From Reticulascus tulasneorum (lineage: Eukaryota; Ascomycota; Sordariomycetes; Glomerellales; Reticulascaceae), in contig LSAX01000004.1 of NCBI GenBank assembly GCA_001557505.1, forward strand, positions 1,240,001-1,304,000: 64,000 nt of DNA. Reading direction: 5' to 3'. Shown in pieces: positions 34,647 through 46,050 of this stretch. The translations under genes and the position numbers were made by a program. Position 1 is the first letter of the stretch. Every line of letters begins with the position of its first letter. The notes under the pieces are model-generated. The model was not told the origin of the DNA. It saw only the letters and a program-made list of their open reading frames with translations, and did no database searches.

Positions 34647-35447
34647 ATGGCTCTTGCGCGAGCAGGTGCATCTAGACGGGACTCGTGGCCACCTACGCAG
34701 GTGCGCCTGAGTCCAACCATCCCCGATGAATTTCCATCCCTGGATGACATCGATGAGGACCCTCTCACCTTCTTCCTCACTCCCACCCCGGAGTTTGAGG
34801 ACGCGGATGGGGATACCGACATGATGATGGACTTTGATGCTGGGATCGAGGGCTCTAGCCACCCTGGCGAGATCGTCCGCAGCATTAGTCCATCCAGCCT
34901 CGACGCGTTGAACAAGTCTAAGGGCCGAAAGGCATCGCCTCAGCGCGACGTGCCCGAGCTTTCAGACACAGCCTCACCTGGCATGGACACTGACGACGAC
35001 GAGGAGGAGTACATTCGCTTCCGGCCATACGGCCATGTGTTGCCCTTCAGTTTGCGTGACTTCACGATCGACGGCATCAAGTTCAAGCCCCGATCTGCCG
35101 CCGCTGCACCCAAGCTAGACGGCGGCCTCACCGCCGATTCTCTACTGTCTCCGGTCCCCGCACGAGGCCGGCCTCCACTGCGTCCACATGGACGGGGCAG
35201 GCAAAGAAGCATTTCAGCTCGCCATCGACCACAACACTTGTGGCGGGAACCCAGCCCTGATGTCTGGTCTATCGAGGAAGAGACAGAAGAGGAGCTGATG
35301 AGCGACATGGGCAGCAGTGTCGCTGCCCACAGCGATATCGGAGACAATGAGCATACCAAGGAGGAACTGGGCGATATGGAACAGGTAGAAATCCCGGCTG
35401 CAAAGCCTAAGAAGAAGGTTCGGTTTGTGCTGCCTGTAAATGAGTAA
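34647..35447 (+). CDS. Acidic hypothetical protein with RVxF-like tail
   Basis: Single-exon ORF of 266 aa starting at ATG 34647, the first ATG of the frame. Not recognised as a family. It is acidic and Ser/Pro-rich: a DEFPSLDDIDEDPLTFFLTPTPEFED segment (about 27-53), a run of Met/Asp (TDMMMDFD, about 57-64), a polyacidic stretch (about 113-120), then a more ordered-looking segment IRFRPYGHVLPFSLRDFTIDGIKFKPR (about 122-148). The tail is KPKKKVRFVLPVNE: Lys-Val-Arg-Phe after a basic patch matches the RVxF protein phosphatase 1 docking pattern. TATA-like GTATATAAG lies about 340 bases upstream. The coding call rests on ORF length, codon bias toward C/G third positions and conservation-like segments. 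Function is unknown. Confidence 0.7.
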   Translation: MALARAGASRRDSWPPTQVRLSPTIPDEFPSLDDIDEDPLTFFLTPTPEFEDADGDTDMMMDFDAGIEGSSHPGEIVRSISPSSLDALNKSKGRKASPQRDVPELSDTASPGMDTDDDEEEYIRFRPYGHVLPFSLRDFTIDGIKFKPRSAAAAPKLDGGLTADSLLSPVPARGRPPLRPHGRGRQRSISARHRPQHLWREPSPDVWSIEEETEEELMSDMGSSVAAHSDIGDNEHTKEELGDMEQVEIPAAKPKKKVRFVLPVNE

Positions 35448-38056
35448 GGCTGCACTGGTGCCCCTTTGCGGGCTTGCATACATCGGCGCAACGGCATGAA
35501 ATTTTTTTTTTTGGGGAGGGCATTGCATCACACTGGGAGGAGGGCATTCATACCACACGGGGGCCCGGTATTGGCATGGGCATTCATCATGGTATGGGAT
35601 TGCAAGTAACAGGGCATAGCGCCTCATCAGATTGGCAGGAATTTCGCAGGGCACACAACACAGCCTTCAGCATACGGAGGACGAGCATTTTGTCTAATAT
35701 TTGTTTAACCGCCAACTACAAACTACCCTTGTTGGGTATTAATAACTCTTTCATTTGCCAAGTGATCTTGTAATGCGTTGGGTCGCCATCGGGAGATGAC
35801 TACTTACATGATGGCATATTTTACACGAGCTCAAGGCGGCCGGTCCTGACATCGCGATAGGAAGCGCTTCTTCAAATCTCCGGGTCAAGTGCATGTTGTC
35901 CTATTCCCCCCATGGGATACTTCCAGTCCAGGATGCATGGCAGCTTCCAAGTTTGGGGGGGCGTGTCTCACCCAAGGACTCGTGATCGAGGATGAAAGAG
36001 ACATGCCGGCAGTCGGCGAGTCCACGCAGTTGGTTCCGAGACGTCAAAATCAGGATGGAATCGCGCATGGTCTGTCATCCCCATGCGGCTCACATGATCC
36101 CGTTCCAGCATGCTCGGCCGATTCAGATCTCCGTCATGGCAAGGAGGTATGGCGCACCGATCTTGATTCGGGCAGACAGCCGCTTGGTCCCCGTGCGATT
36201 GGATCTTAGTTGGGGGGTAGATATAGGGTGAGGGAGTTTCGCTGCCGTGGCAATTGGACCAAAGTTTGGTAAGTAGGAAGGTCTAGCGATGCGGAAGCAG
36301 GAAGTGCAGCGGCGTATGAGGGTTATTGGGGGGGTATTATACATGTCTTAGTGCTTAGGAGGGAGGTATTTCCGATCGTGCTTGCATCTCCATGTCTAGC
36401 GGCTTTTCCAGACTTTTGTTGGACTGGCAGGGTAATCAGTGGAGAAGAGCCGTCGCCCGTCGATAGATCATAGTGGAGCGGTGATATAAGGCTTAAGCAG
36501 CGTCTGGTATCACAACAAATCAAGGATATCGTGGTAAGAGAACGTACGATGTTGGTATTCTGTCTAGGTAGTATTGACAACAACCGAGCCAGCATTCATT
36601 CAATCATGCCAACTTTTTGTGAAGGGACATCTGTTTGGAGAGATTGCAACGCCCAAGGATACGATGTGTGCATTCAAGCTGAGCTCGAGGGAAGGGGGGG
36701 TTCGGATGGTAGATGAGCGCTTATTGATGAAATGTTCTCCCCAATGTCGTGATGATCTTCCAAAAATTGAGATAGACGAGACCTGGAAGAGAAGGCGCAA
36801 CGATAGTGCCATGCACGTCAACAGATCGAGTAACGATAATAGACAGGCGGGGCACGCCTCTTTTCTCGGGTCCGTCGGGATTTACTACGAAGTACACGTT
36901 TTAAGTACAGGCTAGATTTTAGGATGGGATGGGAAGCTTCCAACCCAAAAAGCAACTTATTCAGCAAGGATAAGCTCTCAATCCCTGTTTTTTGTTTGGT
37001 TACGCACCCAAGCGGATTTAAAAAAAATAATAAAAAAAACCGCTGCCGCTTTTCACTGCTGGCCGTTGCAGGGCAACTTTGCTTCGGAAGATATGTATGT
37101 ACAGATTAGGAACCACCTACGTGGAAGATACCTAATGTAAGAAGTCGACAAACATTCAGATAATTTAGTACATATTTACTACCGTACTCATTCTAGTATT
37201 CCTCTGAGTAGGTAGCTACCCGAATATCTTAACAATTGACAATATGTTCACTGCAGTGTTCTCTCTCTCATATGTCTGTGAGATAAGGTAGCTACTTGGG
37301 ACATTTAAATGCTAAAGCGGCACTGGGTTTTTAATCCCATGGATTGTTATTAACGATCCGCTTGCCACCCTGTACGTGCATACGGATTGGGAGGCTCGCT
37401 GCCAACATTTAACTGCCAGGCTAGCCTGTAGCGTGTCTAGCAGGATTTCCCGCTGCCTGTTGCCCTGACCAGTGGAGCTGAACGGCACCAACAATGAACA
37501 ACAGGCCCCCACCACCACCAGGCCCTGGAGATAGGCATCTGATTGGTCTAAATTCAGCAGCCCACCTCAGCTTTGGTGGAGTCCGAGTCCTCATTCCCAT
37601 TGTTTATGTCCCAGCTTCTGCCCACGACGCCATTGGTTACTGTGGCAGAGTTGACGAGAGCTCATGCATCCAATGCATGCATGCCATCGGTCATCCGTCC
37701 TCTCTTCTCTCGCCTTGCCTCGACTTGGAATCTTGACTTGGCCTGCACCACTCGGCCTGCTTCCATTCGATCACTTGGGTTTCTCTCCAACACTGCTGCA
37801 CCGAAGCGACACTTGCAAATGCCCGAACCACCCAACTGCTTTCTTGTTCTTGTTGCGCCCACGATAAAGCCTCTTCTCTTTTTCACATGCACTTCTTGTC
37901 CACAGATCAGACGACCGTCCACGACAGCATGAATCTCATATAGGTCGGTGCCAGCCTCGTATCGCCTCGATTGGGTCCCAACATTCCCCCCTCCAACCAC
38001 TCAAGTCGATCTCCCGGGAGCTCAAGAATGCAACTGACGTCAACATTCACCAGACC
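35448..38056. other. 2.6-kb intergenic region and long leader
   Basis: A T10 run lies at about 35502. AT-rich sequence spans about 37020-37310. CT-rich sequence from about 37680 onward is probably the leader of the 1820-aa gene. No gene recognised. Confidence 0.5.
38035..38042. promoter_or_regulatory. CRE-like palindrome near start codon
   Basis: TGACGTCA lies 15-22 bases before the ATG at 38057 and inside an overlapping upstream reading frame that begins at ATG 38028. As DNA it is a bZIP-type site, but its position in the leader makes a promoter role uncertain. Confidence 0.3.
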
Positions 38057-41000
38057 ATGTCTCCCAAACCCCCCGACGAGCAAGACTCGTCAGACCCCAC
38101 AACACCACGCAAGGCCTCCGCCGCGAGGAAGAATAACAACAATGCGACTACCACGCCGCGCAGGGTGTCGGGCGTGGGCGGCGTCACGCCAAATAGCGCA
38201 CCTGCCGCCACGCGAGAGCGGTCCGCGACAATGAAGAAGCCGGAACCCACGCTGCTGGCCGACTTCCTGCTCGGCCGCCCGTCGCCGCAGCGCATTGCAG
38301 CCGAGAGGCAGAAGCAGAGGAGGAAGAGCCTGGGCGTCGCGCTGCCCGCCGAAGTGCGCCAGTCCAGCGTGCAGAAGCTGCAGCAGCCCAGCGGCCCGAA
38401 AGATCGTGTCAAGACGTGGCAGAAGGCGAACGCCGCCGCCATGGCGAGGGGGAACCCGCTGGCCGCCCCGAGTGAGCCGACGGAAATTGCGTTTCCTGGC
38501 GAGGAGGAAAGCGTGACCGAGGAAGATCGGGTGCGAATCAAGATGCGGCAGAAGAAGAGACCGCCCAAGGTTGTGGTTCATAACGAGGATGATGAGGAGT
38601 ACATACCACACGACCCGCGACTCAACGGGCCGCCTCCAAAAAGGGTCGTTAGTGATGACCATTGGATGGCCAAGAAGAAGGGAAAGAGCCCGCCAAGATC
38701 ACGGTCACCGAAGGACACTAGCATAAGTCCTAGTCCCATTCCCAAGGACTTTTTGCAGAAAACTGCTGCAAACCCTCCTGTGGCCAAAAAGATACAGGAT
38801 TGGGCGATGAGAATAGAGGAGCCAAACTCAACACCACCTGCCAAACAACCCAGAGCACCCAAATCACGAGACTCGGGTGATGGGATCCGAGTTCAGCCAA
38901 TGTCTGGAGGACGGGATGAGACAGATCGCTCCCAAAGAAAACCGTCAAGGCCGAGAGGGGAAGCAGACGATGGTATTCGAATTACTCCAACACGAAAGAA
39001 GCGGCTTGACGACGACGGTATCCGTGTCAGGCCTTTGAAGACCTACTTACCGGATGATGGCATCCGAATTACACCATCCCAGGATACCTCAACGATCAAC
39101 TCATCTCGCTCAAGACATACCGAACGAAGCAGACCGCCTTCTAGCTCAAGGTGGGAGTCTTCTTCTTCGAACCAAATCGAGGTGATGGAAGATCCTTCGG
39201 AGCGAATAGAAGTCATGGAGGAGTCTGACTCTGCTCCCGAAACACCGACTCGCAGACCTTCTGGAGGGAAGTCTCGGAAGTCGAGTCAGCCAAGATCATA
39301 CGCCACTCACTCACGACTAGACGAAGTCTCTGACGACAGGTCATGGGTTAGCACCTCCGATTCTGCTGTCAAGACGTATCTGGACGATTCCGAGCGTGGA
39401 TCAAGCGCGCCAACAAGTTCCTTGGCCGATATTCCTGTGGGGTACTCGGCCTTCAGCGAGCTAGACTTATCGCACGGGGCAGATGCTCAAAATACCATCA
39501 AACGACGGAAAGCGCAGAGAACTCCCAGTTTCAAGGCTGTGCCGAAGGTCTTCAAGAAGGTCGTTAGCGAGGGAAAGAAGATCCTACAAGATGCAGTCGA
39601 GCCGCCCAAGCCGGCAGTATCTAACCAGCCTCCCAGCATCGAGAATTGGCTCAGTGGCACCGTGGATCCATTTGTCGATGCTCCCGCCGCAGAGGAATCT
39701 CCCGTGCCGAAACGCAAGTCTATTGAGAAGGAATGGGCACAAGAAAGTCAGACCCGGAGGCGCTCGTCAGTAGAATCGAAGCCGAAGAAGGCTTCTCCAC
39801 CCGGGAAGGCGGAGAGGAAGGTGGAGAACGACGAAAATGCAGAGCCGAAAACAGAGACACGGGAAGAGCCCGTCAAGACGCCTAAGACACCAACATCCGC
39901 TGGGCTTAAGAGAAGTCGAGCAACTAGAGGCGCGGCATCCCCCCTGAAGTCCAGCGGAAAGAAACCATTCCGAGAAGTTCTCAAGGAAGCATTCAAGGGA
40001 GAATCAAGTGGCCATAAATATCCACCCACAAAATATCCGAGCTGCAAGGATGAGCCAGATTATGACAGTTATGAAGAGGGAGATGAAGAAGAACGACGAG
40101 AGGACCGGCGGCGATCTACTGGATCAGCAGATAGCTACCCATCCGAGGAGCCGCCTTCTCCTCCAGCGGCTCAGCAAAAGACGCCTACCATGGCAGGGCC
40201 GAGACGGAAACCACCAACAAATGGCCTGCATGAACTATCTACAATCGCATCGGTCGAATCATTTAGTACACACGAGTCCGATATGTCCTCTCAAGTATCT
40301 GACACAACTGTCACTCAGTCCACTGCCTTTACGAAAGACACGGAGGTCTCGAGACAGAGGAGTCAGAAATCCGGGTTGAAACGGCGACTAACCAAGCATT
40401 CAGACCTTGTTTCGGTGCTCTCCTTGACAAATGACAGGGAGGCCGATGGGGTTTTAAAGGCTATCAGGTCCAGGCCGAGCCTTAGGAGATCCCGGAGCCG
40501 TTTGGATACCGTCACCGTGGATGACTTATTAGGAGAGCTCGCCGATGACGAGAATCTCTACCAGAGGGAGCTCAAGACACTAGTTGATGGCGTTGTTCCG
40601 GTGCTGCTGACAACGGTCGTGCATGGCGATTCTCGCAGTTCTGTGAATCTCTTTGGCCCGGACTCGCCTGGCCGCAAGGCAAACAACCTGTCGAAAGCAG
40701 TGGTCAGCATGGGAGTTGCGCTCGAGAAGCTCAAGAATTCTCACAGAAAGGCCCCGGTAACGGACATACACCGACTACTATCTTGGCTGCACACCCTAGT
40801 TCCGATCTACGACAGCTACCTTGATGCCTGGCGCCTAGGCTTCCAGGACCTGATCGTGAATCTTGCCCCTGCGGCCGGACGTCTGGATGATGAGGACTCG
40901 CTCGTCAATGCTCTGCCACGAAATGAGGATGGCGATGTTATCAATGAGGATGGCGAGCGTGTGGATGTAGCTCATCTATTGAAACGGCCAGTTCTTCGCA

Positions 41001-43568
41001 TCAAGATGCTTGTCAAGTTCATCAAGGTAGGTTTTGCCATTTCACAGGTGCAGTTACGAATACTGATAAAAGTAGGGTGTTCATGCTATACTCTCATCCT
41101 ATGAGACGCTGTCTTTGTGTGCGGAGTACGATTCGTTGCAGGAGAAAGCGAAGCGTCGGCACAAGGAGGAGTCCGCGCGGCTGGCAGATGAGGATGCCAC
41201 CAATACCGATACTTCCAGAGCCAGGGACTTGAGGACTCTTGCCCCGATGGACTCCGTCAAGATCGACCCGAATAAGCAGGTCAACGCCAAAGACTTGTTC
41301 TCCCTCAACCTGGCCCACTCAAACGGCCAGCGGCTCGAGTGTCAAGTTGAGCTCGTTTACCGAGACAACCCTGACAAGCCAAATGAGAAAGGCGACCTTT
41401 TGATTCGTGAGACGGGGGATGGACGCCAATCGTGGCTGCTGTTCCCACCCATGGCGATGGCATCGCTCTCTGCTCGCAAAGGAAAAGGCCAATACGAACT
41501 AGTCGTCATGTTTCGAGGTACCCATAACGGGAGACAATGGTACGAGCTGATTACTCTCTGCACGGACAACGAGGAGCAGGTCATGGATTGGCTGGATATC
41601 TTAGGGACGTTGCCGGTCCCTCCGATTGAGAAAGCGCCAACCGTAACGACTCCATTGCCTTCAAGTTCGTCACCACGAGCTGCGGATGTTCCAGTTGGTG
41701 GTAAACTCCGCAAGCAAGCCCCTGTTTCTCTACCGAAACAAGTCCCATCCCCGGAACCGACAACACCGCCCAAGAGGGCGGTGCCGTCTCGATATCACCC
41801 CCGAGGGGCGAGCATGCCCACAACACCCGTGGCCACTTCCCCCTCGGCAGGCCGCAGTCCATCACCTGAAAAGACTCCCACTCAGAGATCATACGATGCT
41901 ACTAAGAGCAGTGGAGAAAGCAGTAGCCGGCCACTCAGCGAGGACTTGCGCCCCGAGCCGTCCAAGTTGAAGAAGGCGTCTCCGAACAGCACTCCTTTCC
42001 GTCAGGACGGTGCGCCGCCTCCGCCGGTCCATCGAACCCTCAAGAGCCCCAAGGCAGCAAGCAACCCTCCTGTCGAGCTTAAGAGTTCCAGAGTCAAGCG
42101 CAGGACATCGTCTCCTCTGAAACACGAATACTTGCCTTCGGACGAGTCAACCGAGCATTCAGAAACAGCCAGCGAGGATTCTGACATTGAGTCTTCCGAT
42201 GATGAGATGGAAGGGACGGATGTGCCAGAAACCGAGCTTGGTATCAGCATCAAGGCGAAGAACCCGGGCATGGTCCCAACCGAATCGCTTGTTTCCGAAT
42301 CTACCTGCAGTTTGACGCCTTCGAACTCGGCATCTCAGGCTGGCATGCACGGTCGCAAGTCGAGCAGCCCTGAGAATGTTCACAGGTACATGGCTCAGAT
42401 ATCTTACTGGTCTGAGAAGAGAGGGGTTTGGAAGGACATTTCAACCGATCCATGCTCGATCCTGGTCGGGCCAGGCATCATCGAGGCATTTGCACTCACC
42501 ATCAACAGCCCTGGCAAGCGAAGCTCGACCCAAGCAGTGAACGGCAGCGGCTCCTCCCAACCACAAGCACTTATCTCCCTGGAGCTCACGCCAGTCGTGC
42601 TCCTCCGACAAAGCACAGTCGTTGATTTGGAAATCCGCTCAGCAGTCCGGGACGACTGCCAACATAAGGATCTTGGCGGAGGAAACTTCCGGTTCCGCTG
42701 TCCATCGAGCACGGAATGCTTCAACCTATACATGGCTGTTCACCATGCGCGTTTGAACAACCAAAAGTATATTCAGCTGGAGAACGACACTCGATTCCAG
42801 CACTTTGGGGAACGCAACGCACCTACAGAGAACGATGGCGATACCAGCAGCCGCCGCCGCAGCTGGTTCGGTAGGAAGAACAGCTACAGAGCGTCAACGC
42901 GTGCGCCATCCCAAGGGCAAGAGGGTAGCGTGGCACCATCATCTAGCGTGTCTGCCTCCAGCTTCCTAAAGAGGCTAACCGGCGGTGGCAACCTGTCGTT
43001 CAACATTGCCGGTTCATCGGTTGACAAACAAAGTCACTTCGGCAGCGGCAACACAAGTCTCTATACCTCGGGCTCCTCATCCAGCGGCGGCGCATCACCC
43101 CGTTCGCCATCCATAAGCCTCAATGACAGCACCAGCGGCCGCACCCCGCTAAACTCGGACAACATCAAGGTCCGCCTCCACCTGCTCGTCTCTGCCGCCA
43201 AGTGGGAAGATTACGGCAACTGTATACTGCAGATCCGCCGCCCGCCGCCGGGCTGGCACCAGGAGCTGCGCGCGTATCACGGCCTCGAGAAGCGCGTCAC
43301 CGTCACTACAGTGCCGAAAAAAGACAGCGAGAAGCCGAGGATCGTCCTGGATGCCGTGCTGGGCAGTGGGTGCTTCACTCCCATGGGCAGGAGAGGCATT
43401 GTCTGCGGCATCTGGGAGGAGCTCCGCGATGAGAACGGCGAGATTGGCGTAGTGCCTGCTACGGGTGGCTCGGCCGGCACGATTAAGAAGTGGTGCTTCC
43501 AGTGCGGGAGCGTTGGCGAGGCGGACTGGGTGCTGCGGCTCGTTCATCAAGAGGTTTTGAGAGCGTAA
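38057..43568 (+). CDS. Large DH/PH-like (RhoGEF-like) protein, 1820 aa
   Basis: Exons 38057-41026 and 41076-43568 (49-nt intron, GTAGGT donor, AAGTAG acceptor) join FIK to GVHAILSSYETLSL in frame. Residues 1-800 are basic, Ser/Pro-rich and disordered. They include ADFLLGRPSPQR (about 75) and four copies of DGIR(V/I)xP (275-281, 305-311, 320-326, 334-340). About 817-1040 (VTVDDLLGELADDENLYQRELKTLVDGVVPVLL ...) is helical and resembles a Dbl-homology RhoGEF domain. About 1048-1165 looks like a PH domain (WLLFPPMAMASL, YELVVMFRGTHNGRQWYELITLCTDNEEQVMDWLDIL). After a disordered linker, about 1425-1570 and 1686-1820 look like two more PH-like or beta-rich modules. GEF activity is inferred from fold-level resemblance; it is not Bud3, Cdc24 or Rom2 by layout. 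An out-of-frame ATG at 38028 overlaps the start. Confidence 0.8.
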
Positions 43569-44365
43569 ACCTGGCCCCTGCCTACATCACACCAAAACTC
43601 ACTTTCTCCTCCCTCATATCCCGCTCTCAGCTGCATCTCCTTCTCCTTCCTCTTATATTACCGCCATCCTAATATCAACCGCGTCTCTGTTTTTCGTCAT
43701 GATTTCCACGCAAGGGATACCCCCGAAAATTGGGGCGAACGACTCTTTTTTTTTTTTCGTTTTTTCAGGGGAACAGGGGAACTGCATTTTAGAAGGGGCC
43801 GAGTTTTTTTTATGTATTGTGTTTTATTTTTTGTTTTGGGCGTCGAAAGGGGGGGGAGTCATGCCCCGTCATTGGACTTGGGGGCATTGATATTTTTGTC
43901 CCCCATATGGGGGCAGCGAGATACCTGGAAGATCGCGGGCGGCGGGCCTTGGGGGAAACTGGTGTAAATGGTTCGATGTACAAAGGATGTACCAAGCTAA
44001 CCGGGAGCGCGTGGTGTATATGTGTGTTGGACTTTGTGTATTTCTACGGTGTAGATCTGGACATGAATGAATGCTACGTATCTGCTAAAACTCGACTCTG
44101 GCCTTCGTTCTGGTGTCCAAAGTGATGTGCCGACTGATTAGAGCCTGGAGCTTACCTTTCTGGACTTGTAGATTGTGACCAGTTTCAACCCAACGTCTTA
44201 GGATGTTTGGTGAGAAAGTGATAGCTTCAGTAGTAAAGAACTGGTAGGCTGTGCAAAGAGGTATCTCTGAAGCATATTCAATCGTCTCCCGGACATGCAG
44301 TCCTTTCGTCTGTCAAGTCTACGAGTAACGGCCATCACACCCTGACGAGTCTCCCCTCCACGCCC
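43569..44365. other. Convergent intergenic region
   Basis: The 3' flanks of the DH/PH-like gene (plus) and the UCH37-type gene (minus). T-rich runs (about 43747-43768 and 43806-43838) may mark 3' ends. No gene recognised. Confidence 0.5.
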
Positions 44366-45454
44366 CTAGCCCGCCATCTCGATATCATCCTCCCCAGCAG
44401 CCTTCTGCCTCCTCCTCGCGGCGTCCTCTTCCTTCTTCCGCCGCTCCAGGCTCTCCGCAACCCACTTGTCGTACGCCTTGTCCCCGCCCTGGTCCTCCTT
44501 CACCTTCCCGGCCACAACGCCTTTCAGTACCTCGCCCGCAAAGCCGACAAAGTTATGCCGTCTCAGCGCATTCTCGAACCGCCAGTTCCGCCGCTTCTCG
44601 TTCTCCCTGTCCAGCGTCTCGATGTCCCCGATCTCCGCAGCCGCTATGCGCGGGTCGCGCACCATTGCCAGCACGTTGAAGCGGATCTCGGAGCTCGCAT
44701 ACGTCAGCACACGCTCCTGCAGGATGGCCGCTATCTTGGCGGGGAACTCGTCGCCCGTGCAGGCGCCGTGGGAGATTGGCGCGGGCTGTAAGCCGTCGAG
44801 CTCGTAGAGCGTGCCGTCGAGCGGGGTGTAGGCTATGAAATGAAAGGCATCCTCCGCCTCGCCAGTGCGTTGCGTCTCGTCCACGAACGGCGAACTCTTT
44901 GCAAAGGAATTGTGCACGTCGCGTATCAGCTCGGAGTTGCTTAGCGCCTCGCCGCGAAACTCAGGTGGCAGCACCATAGTGAAGTCGCGGAACTCCGTCA
45001 GCTTTTCACCAATGGTGATGTCGGTGGATTTGTTCAGCACCACGGACAGCAGCGCCTGCGTGCCGCATGCGTTCTGGATCGTCTGCTGCGCGAAGAAGAG
45101 CCGTTCTGCGGCATCGCGATCGTAGGATGTGGCGGCACGGGGAGGCAGGCCTTCGGACGGGTAGCGGAAGAGGAATATGATGCCGTAGATGGGTTGGAGA
45201 GGTGCTAGCTCGTCGGGGGACAGGCTGAGGAGTTCTTCGAACTGGACGCCTTTGACGCCGAGGTTTTCGAGGAGGGAGGTGAAGACGCCCTGAAGAGCAA
45301 AGTTAGCTTGATTATGTAGGTGGGGGGTAGCAGTGGTGAAGCATTCAGGATGTGCATACCGCATCAGACTCGACTGCGAATTCAGCTGTCAGGAACGAAA
45401 CTTGTATTAAAGTAGGATTGGAAGTTACTCACTTGTGTTCCATCCACCACTCAT
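44366..45454 (-). CDS. uch2: Ubiquitin C-terminal hydrolase, UCH37/UCHL5 type
   Basis: Exons (minus) 45454-45433, 45373-45360 and 45289-44366 give 319 aa. Exon 2 is a 14-nt microexon. The spliced start MSGGWNTIESDAGVFTSLLENLGVKGVQFEELL matches UCH37 proteins closely, which supports both tiny exons. This cysteine protease removes ubiquitin; in animals and S. pombe (Uch2) it binds the proteasome lid receptor Rpn13. Catalytic residues are Gln81 (oxyanion), Cys87 in NACGTQALL, His162 in FHFIAY and Asp177 in YELDGL. The crossover-loop region is about 140-160. The C-terminal ULD-like helix region (about 240-290, RRNWRFENALRRHNFVGFAGEVLKG) and a Lys/Glu-rich tail are present, so the Rpn13-binding part seems intact. 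Intron 1 (59 nt) has a GTGAGT donor and CGCAG acceptor. Intron 2 (70 nt) has a GTATGC donor and CTTCAG acceptor. The symbol follows S. pombe. Confidence 0.93.
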
Positions 45455-46050
45455 CTTGCAATGATGCCGAGCTATGCCAGGTTGGGAAGCGAGGTGAAGG
45501 AAGCTCTTGATTGGAGACTTTTTGGATCCGAAATGAGTGTCCTTCCAATAGGAGTATTGTCACGCAGAATCGTTCGGAGCTTCTTCGAGTGCAGCTTTGG
45601 CTATGAGGGCACTGCTTTGCGGTATGTTCGGAGCTGTTAAGGGTTTGATAACAAATCAATGAGGAGCTTGTATGAGGTGCTTTAAGCTACCTTGTCTCGA
45701 ACCTCAAAGAGTTTTAGTGGGTTGCCAAAGATGTGATGGCGCGAGCGATAAAGGTACACCCGTGGGGTTCACCTTGTACAGCCCGGGTTCCGCATCGAAA
45801 ATCGTTCCAGATGAAATATGACTAGCAGGTCTATATAGACACACACAGTTGGTTTCGAATGAAGCATCGCTTCTATTCCATTCCTCAATGACCAAAACAT
45901 GGCTGAGGAGGGTAATATCCTCCCTACGTATCGGCTGAGCAAGTAAAAACATGGTCTTCAACGATCCGTCCATAAGGTGTCATCCCTGCCGAACAGCATA
46001 CTCTGACAAGTCAAACACGATACAGGCCATGCTACATTACCTCTGCTCAT
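45455..46050. other. Intergenic region
   Basis: About 600 bases between the UCH37-type start and the permease stop, both on the minus strand. It should hold the UCH37 promoter. No further gene seen. Confidence 0.5.
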
